DNA from: Desulfosporosinus youngiae DSM 17734
GTDB taxonomy: Bacteria; Bacillota; Desulfitobacteriia; Desulfitobacteriales; Desulfitobacteriaceae
Direction: 5' to 3'
NCBI RefSeq assembly: GCF_000244895.1
Contig: NZ_CM001441.1
Coordinates: 1,880,226 to 1,944,225, forward strand
Length of the DNA: 64,000 bases
The notes beneath the pieces were generated by a model. The model had not been told where the DNA came from, searched no databases, and saw nothing but the letters and a program-made list of their open reading frames with translations. Positions 62,286 through 64,000 of the stretch are shown piece by piece. The translations under genes and the position numbers were made by a program. The first letter of the stretch is position 1, and each line of letters begins with the position of its first letter.

Positions 62286-63083
62286 ATGCACCGGAATTTG
62301 CAAGGGGTGCCTGAAACTCTCTTGATCCCTTTATGGGCAAGAGCAGCGGAGACAAGGGAGAAAAAGCCGATTATCCGGGATGAAAAGGCTGTTGAAATGG
62401 TCGGAAAGATCGACTATGACTTCTCAAAATTCAAGGGTTCCTGGCTAACCCAAACAGGTGTTGCCGTCAGAACAGAAATATTGGACAGGGAGGTGAGAAA
62501 ATTTATTCAAAAGCATCCGGAGGCGGTGATCGTTAACATAGGCTGTGGTTTGGATACCCGCTATTTAAGAGTGGATAACGGGAGAATCCGGTGGTATGAC
62601 CTGGACCTTCCCGAGCCTATGGGCATCCGCAAGAACTTTTTCCAGGAAAGCGGCAGGTACAGGATGATCGGCAAATCCGTGTTTGATTATTCCTGGGTGC
62701 GGGATGTTCAGGCGGAAGGAGCGCCAATTCTCTTGCTGGCGGAAGGTGTATTTATGTACTTCACGGAGCAAGAGATGAAGGAACTGATGGAGCACCTGAC
62801 CAAACTGTTTCCCGGTTCCCACCTGCTGTTTGAAATGCTGCCCCGCTTTCTGGTGAAATTCGGCGGCAAGCATGAAACAGTCCGTAAAACGGAAGCCAGG
62901 TTTCAATGGGGGATCAGAAGCGGCAAGGATATGGAGGTTTTAAATCCTCAAATCCGCTTTCTTGAAGAATGGAATTTCTTTGATTTGCACCGGAAGAGAT
63001 GGAAATGGATGGGCTGGCTGGCTTTAATTCCGGCTTTTAAAAATAATTTCAACGATAGAATCGTCCACCTGGTTTTTCTGTAA
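62286..63083 (+). CDS. PPM-type (LCMT-like) SAM-dependent O-methyltransferase
   Basis: The 265-aa protein follows the leucine carboxyl methyltransferase fold: TQTGVAVRTEILDREV, SAM-binding VIVNIGCGLDTRYLR, the YDLDLPEPMGIRK segment and LLLAEGVFMYFTEQEM. Such enzymes methylate carboxyl or hydroxyl groups of small molecules and are often encoded beside siderophore-type ABC transporters in Firmicutes. The shared palindromic operator suggests joint control with the NRPS locus. The substrate is unknown. It is followed after about 60 nt by the ABC half-transporter. Confidence 0.87.
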   Translation: MHRNLQGVPETLLIPLWARAAETREKKPIIRDEKAVEMVGKIDYDFSKFKGSWLTQTGVAVRTEILDREVRKFIQKHPEAVIVNIGCGLDTRYLRVDNGRIRWYDLDLPEPMGIRKNFFQESGRYRMIGKSVFDYSWVRDVQAEGAPILLLAEGVFMYFTEQEMKELMEHLTKLFPGSHLLFEMLPRFLVKFGGKHETVRKTEARFQWGIRSGKDMEVLNPQIRFLEEWNFFDLHRKRWKWMGWLALIPAFKNNFNDRIVHLVFL

Positions 63084-63144
63084 AATGTCACATTCCGTAC
63101 TTCAGCATCCCCAGCCCTAGTGATTGGAAAAGGAGGATAGACCT

Positions 63145-64000
63145 ATGCCTGCAGAGAAAAAAGAATTCATTTTAAAAAGGTTCACACCTTATATGGGCAG
63201 CAAAAAAACCCTTTTGCCTTTATCCCTGGTATTGTCGGGGCTGTCCGCAGTCCTTAACATTGTACCTTTTGTCCTGGTATGGTATATAACCCGGGATATT
63301 TTGTCCTCTACCCAGTCCATGAGTCTGGCCAAGGTCAGCTTTTATGCCTGGCTGGCCTTTGGGAGTGCGGTAGGAGGCGTGGCCGTCTATTTCTTGGCCC
63401 TCTTAAGCTCCCATCTTGCCGCCTTTCGCGTCGAAATCGGCATGCAAAAAGTCGGTATGGACAAAATACTCTCTATGCCCCTGGGCTTTTTTGATCAGCA
63501 TGCCAGCGGAAAAATCCGCAAGATTGTCAATGACGGGGCTGGAACAACCCATAGCTTTTTGGCACACCAGCTTCCGGATATGGCAGGCAGCTTCGTGTCC
63601 CCCGCGCTGCTGATCGCGCTGATCCTGATCGTAGACTGGAGAATGGGGCTGGCTTCCCTTGTGCCCATTATTCTGGGCTTTATCACCATGCGCTTTATGA
63701 TGAGCGCTGAAGGCCAACGATTTCAGAGAATGTATTATGACTCTTTGGAAGAAATGAGTTCCGAATCCGTGGAATATATCCGGGGTATCCCGGTGGTTAA
63801 AACCTTCGGCCAAAGTATTTTTTCATTTAAGCGCTTTTATGCCAGCATCATCAAATATAAAGAGATGGTCCACGCTTATACCCTGCTTTGGCGAAAGCCC
63901 ATGCCCTTTTACAGCGCAGTGATGCAATCCGCCGCCTTCTTCTTAATTCCCATGGCGATTTTTTTAATCGGCAGAGGAGATAACCTCCCCCTTGTCCTGG
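63145..64000 (+). CDS. ABC half-transporter, exporter fold (partial, runs off the window)
   Basis: The ATG at 63145 follows AGGAGG. The 285 codons visible encode the membrane domain of an exporter-type ABC protein, with helices in LPLSLVLSGLSAVLNIVPFV and LAFGSAVGGVAVYFLALL, the coupling segment MPLGFFDQHASGKIRKIVND, and ESVEYIRGIPVVKTFGQ. The ATPase domain lies outside the window. It resembles YbtP/IrtA-type transporters of siderophore loci. Confidence 0.9.
   Translation, partial: MPAEKKEFILKRFTPYMGSKKTLLPLSLVLSGLSAVLNIVPFVLVWYITRDILSSTQSMSLAKVSFYAWLAFGSAVGGVAVYFLALLSSHLAAFRVEIGMQKVGMDKILSMPLGFFDQHASGKIRKIVNDGAGTTHSFLAHQLPDMAGSFVSPALLIALILIVDWRMGLASLVPIILGFITMRFMMSAEGQRFQRMYYDSLEEMSSESVEYIRGIPVVKTFGQSIFSFKRFYASIIKYKEMVHAYTLLWRKPMPFYSAVMQSAAFFLIPMAIFLIGRGDNLPLVL

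Noticed and set aside
1-64000. tRNA or rRNA genes
   Set aside because: No cloverleaf with a CCA-like end or rRNA signature was noticed; small tRNAs could still be missed without a dedicated search.

Overview
The window reads as a chromosomal segment of a spore-forming-type clostridial Firmicute. Strong AGGAGG-like ribosome sites, tightly packed operons, an ECF-type transporter, CWB2 and VanW remnants and overall gene style resemble Desulfitobacterium or other Peptococcaceae. That assignment rests on gene style only and is tentative.

Left part (1-13 kb): an IS21-family element runs off the left edge and has inserted at the 5' end of a vanW-like gene. After it come a lipoprotein serpin, a MoxR / DUF58 / transglutaminase operon, a Vat-like xenobiotic acetyltransferase, a divergent pair (SGNH/SASA esterase and VOC protein), a PNPOx-like protein and decayed gene fragments. 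From 13.1 to 21.6 kb lies a complete potassium-uptake locus on the minus strand, in transcription order kdpD-kdpE-(terminator)-30-aa small ORF-kdpF-kdpA-kdpB-kdpC. The same direct-repeat motif, a candidate KdpE box, stands about 80-90 nt upstream of both transcription units.

Centre (22.7-54.2 kb): a large secondary-metabolite locus that looks like a metallophore system related to the yersiniabactin/equibactin type. It holds an AraC regulator, an ECF-type uptake module (S, T and double ATPase), two exporter-fold ABC half-transporters of the YbtP/YbtQ kind, a MacAB-like efflux set, a type II thioesterase, a formyltransferase, a phosphopantetheinyl transferase and one 15-kb biosynthetic operon. 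That operon encodes a class-II aaRS-like amino acid:carrier ligase, a KAS III-like enzyme lacking the usual His, a PP-loop ATPase, an acyl carrier protein, an AMP ligase-carrier fusion, a Cy-A-T-Cy-A-T NRPS (first A domain with a cysteine code), a SagB-type azoline oxidase, a second thioesterase with a Cys nucleophile, and a carrier-thioester reductase. No salicylate pathway is present, so the starter unit and product appear different from yersiniabactin. Near-identical GTTAGAT-NN-ATCTAAC palindromes in front of the uptake operon, the biosynthetic operon and a distal methyltransferase/ABC operon suggest one shared regulator. An IS630 element and a GxxExxY relic sit inside the uptake operon.

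Right part (54.2-64 kb): a small defence/mobile island. It holds an antitoxin with an amber-interrupted toxin, a truncated PEP-synthase fragment, an unusual fusion of a catalytically degenerate m5C-methyltransferase domain with two PD-(D/E)XK-like nuclease domains, a KilA-N protein, a recombinase remnant, a five-repeat type I-C-like CRISPR array without cas genes, and a HipBA-like pair with a truncated kinase. The window ends with a TetR regulator, a PPM-type methyltransferase and the start of another ABC half-transporter.
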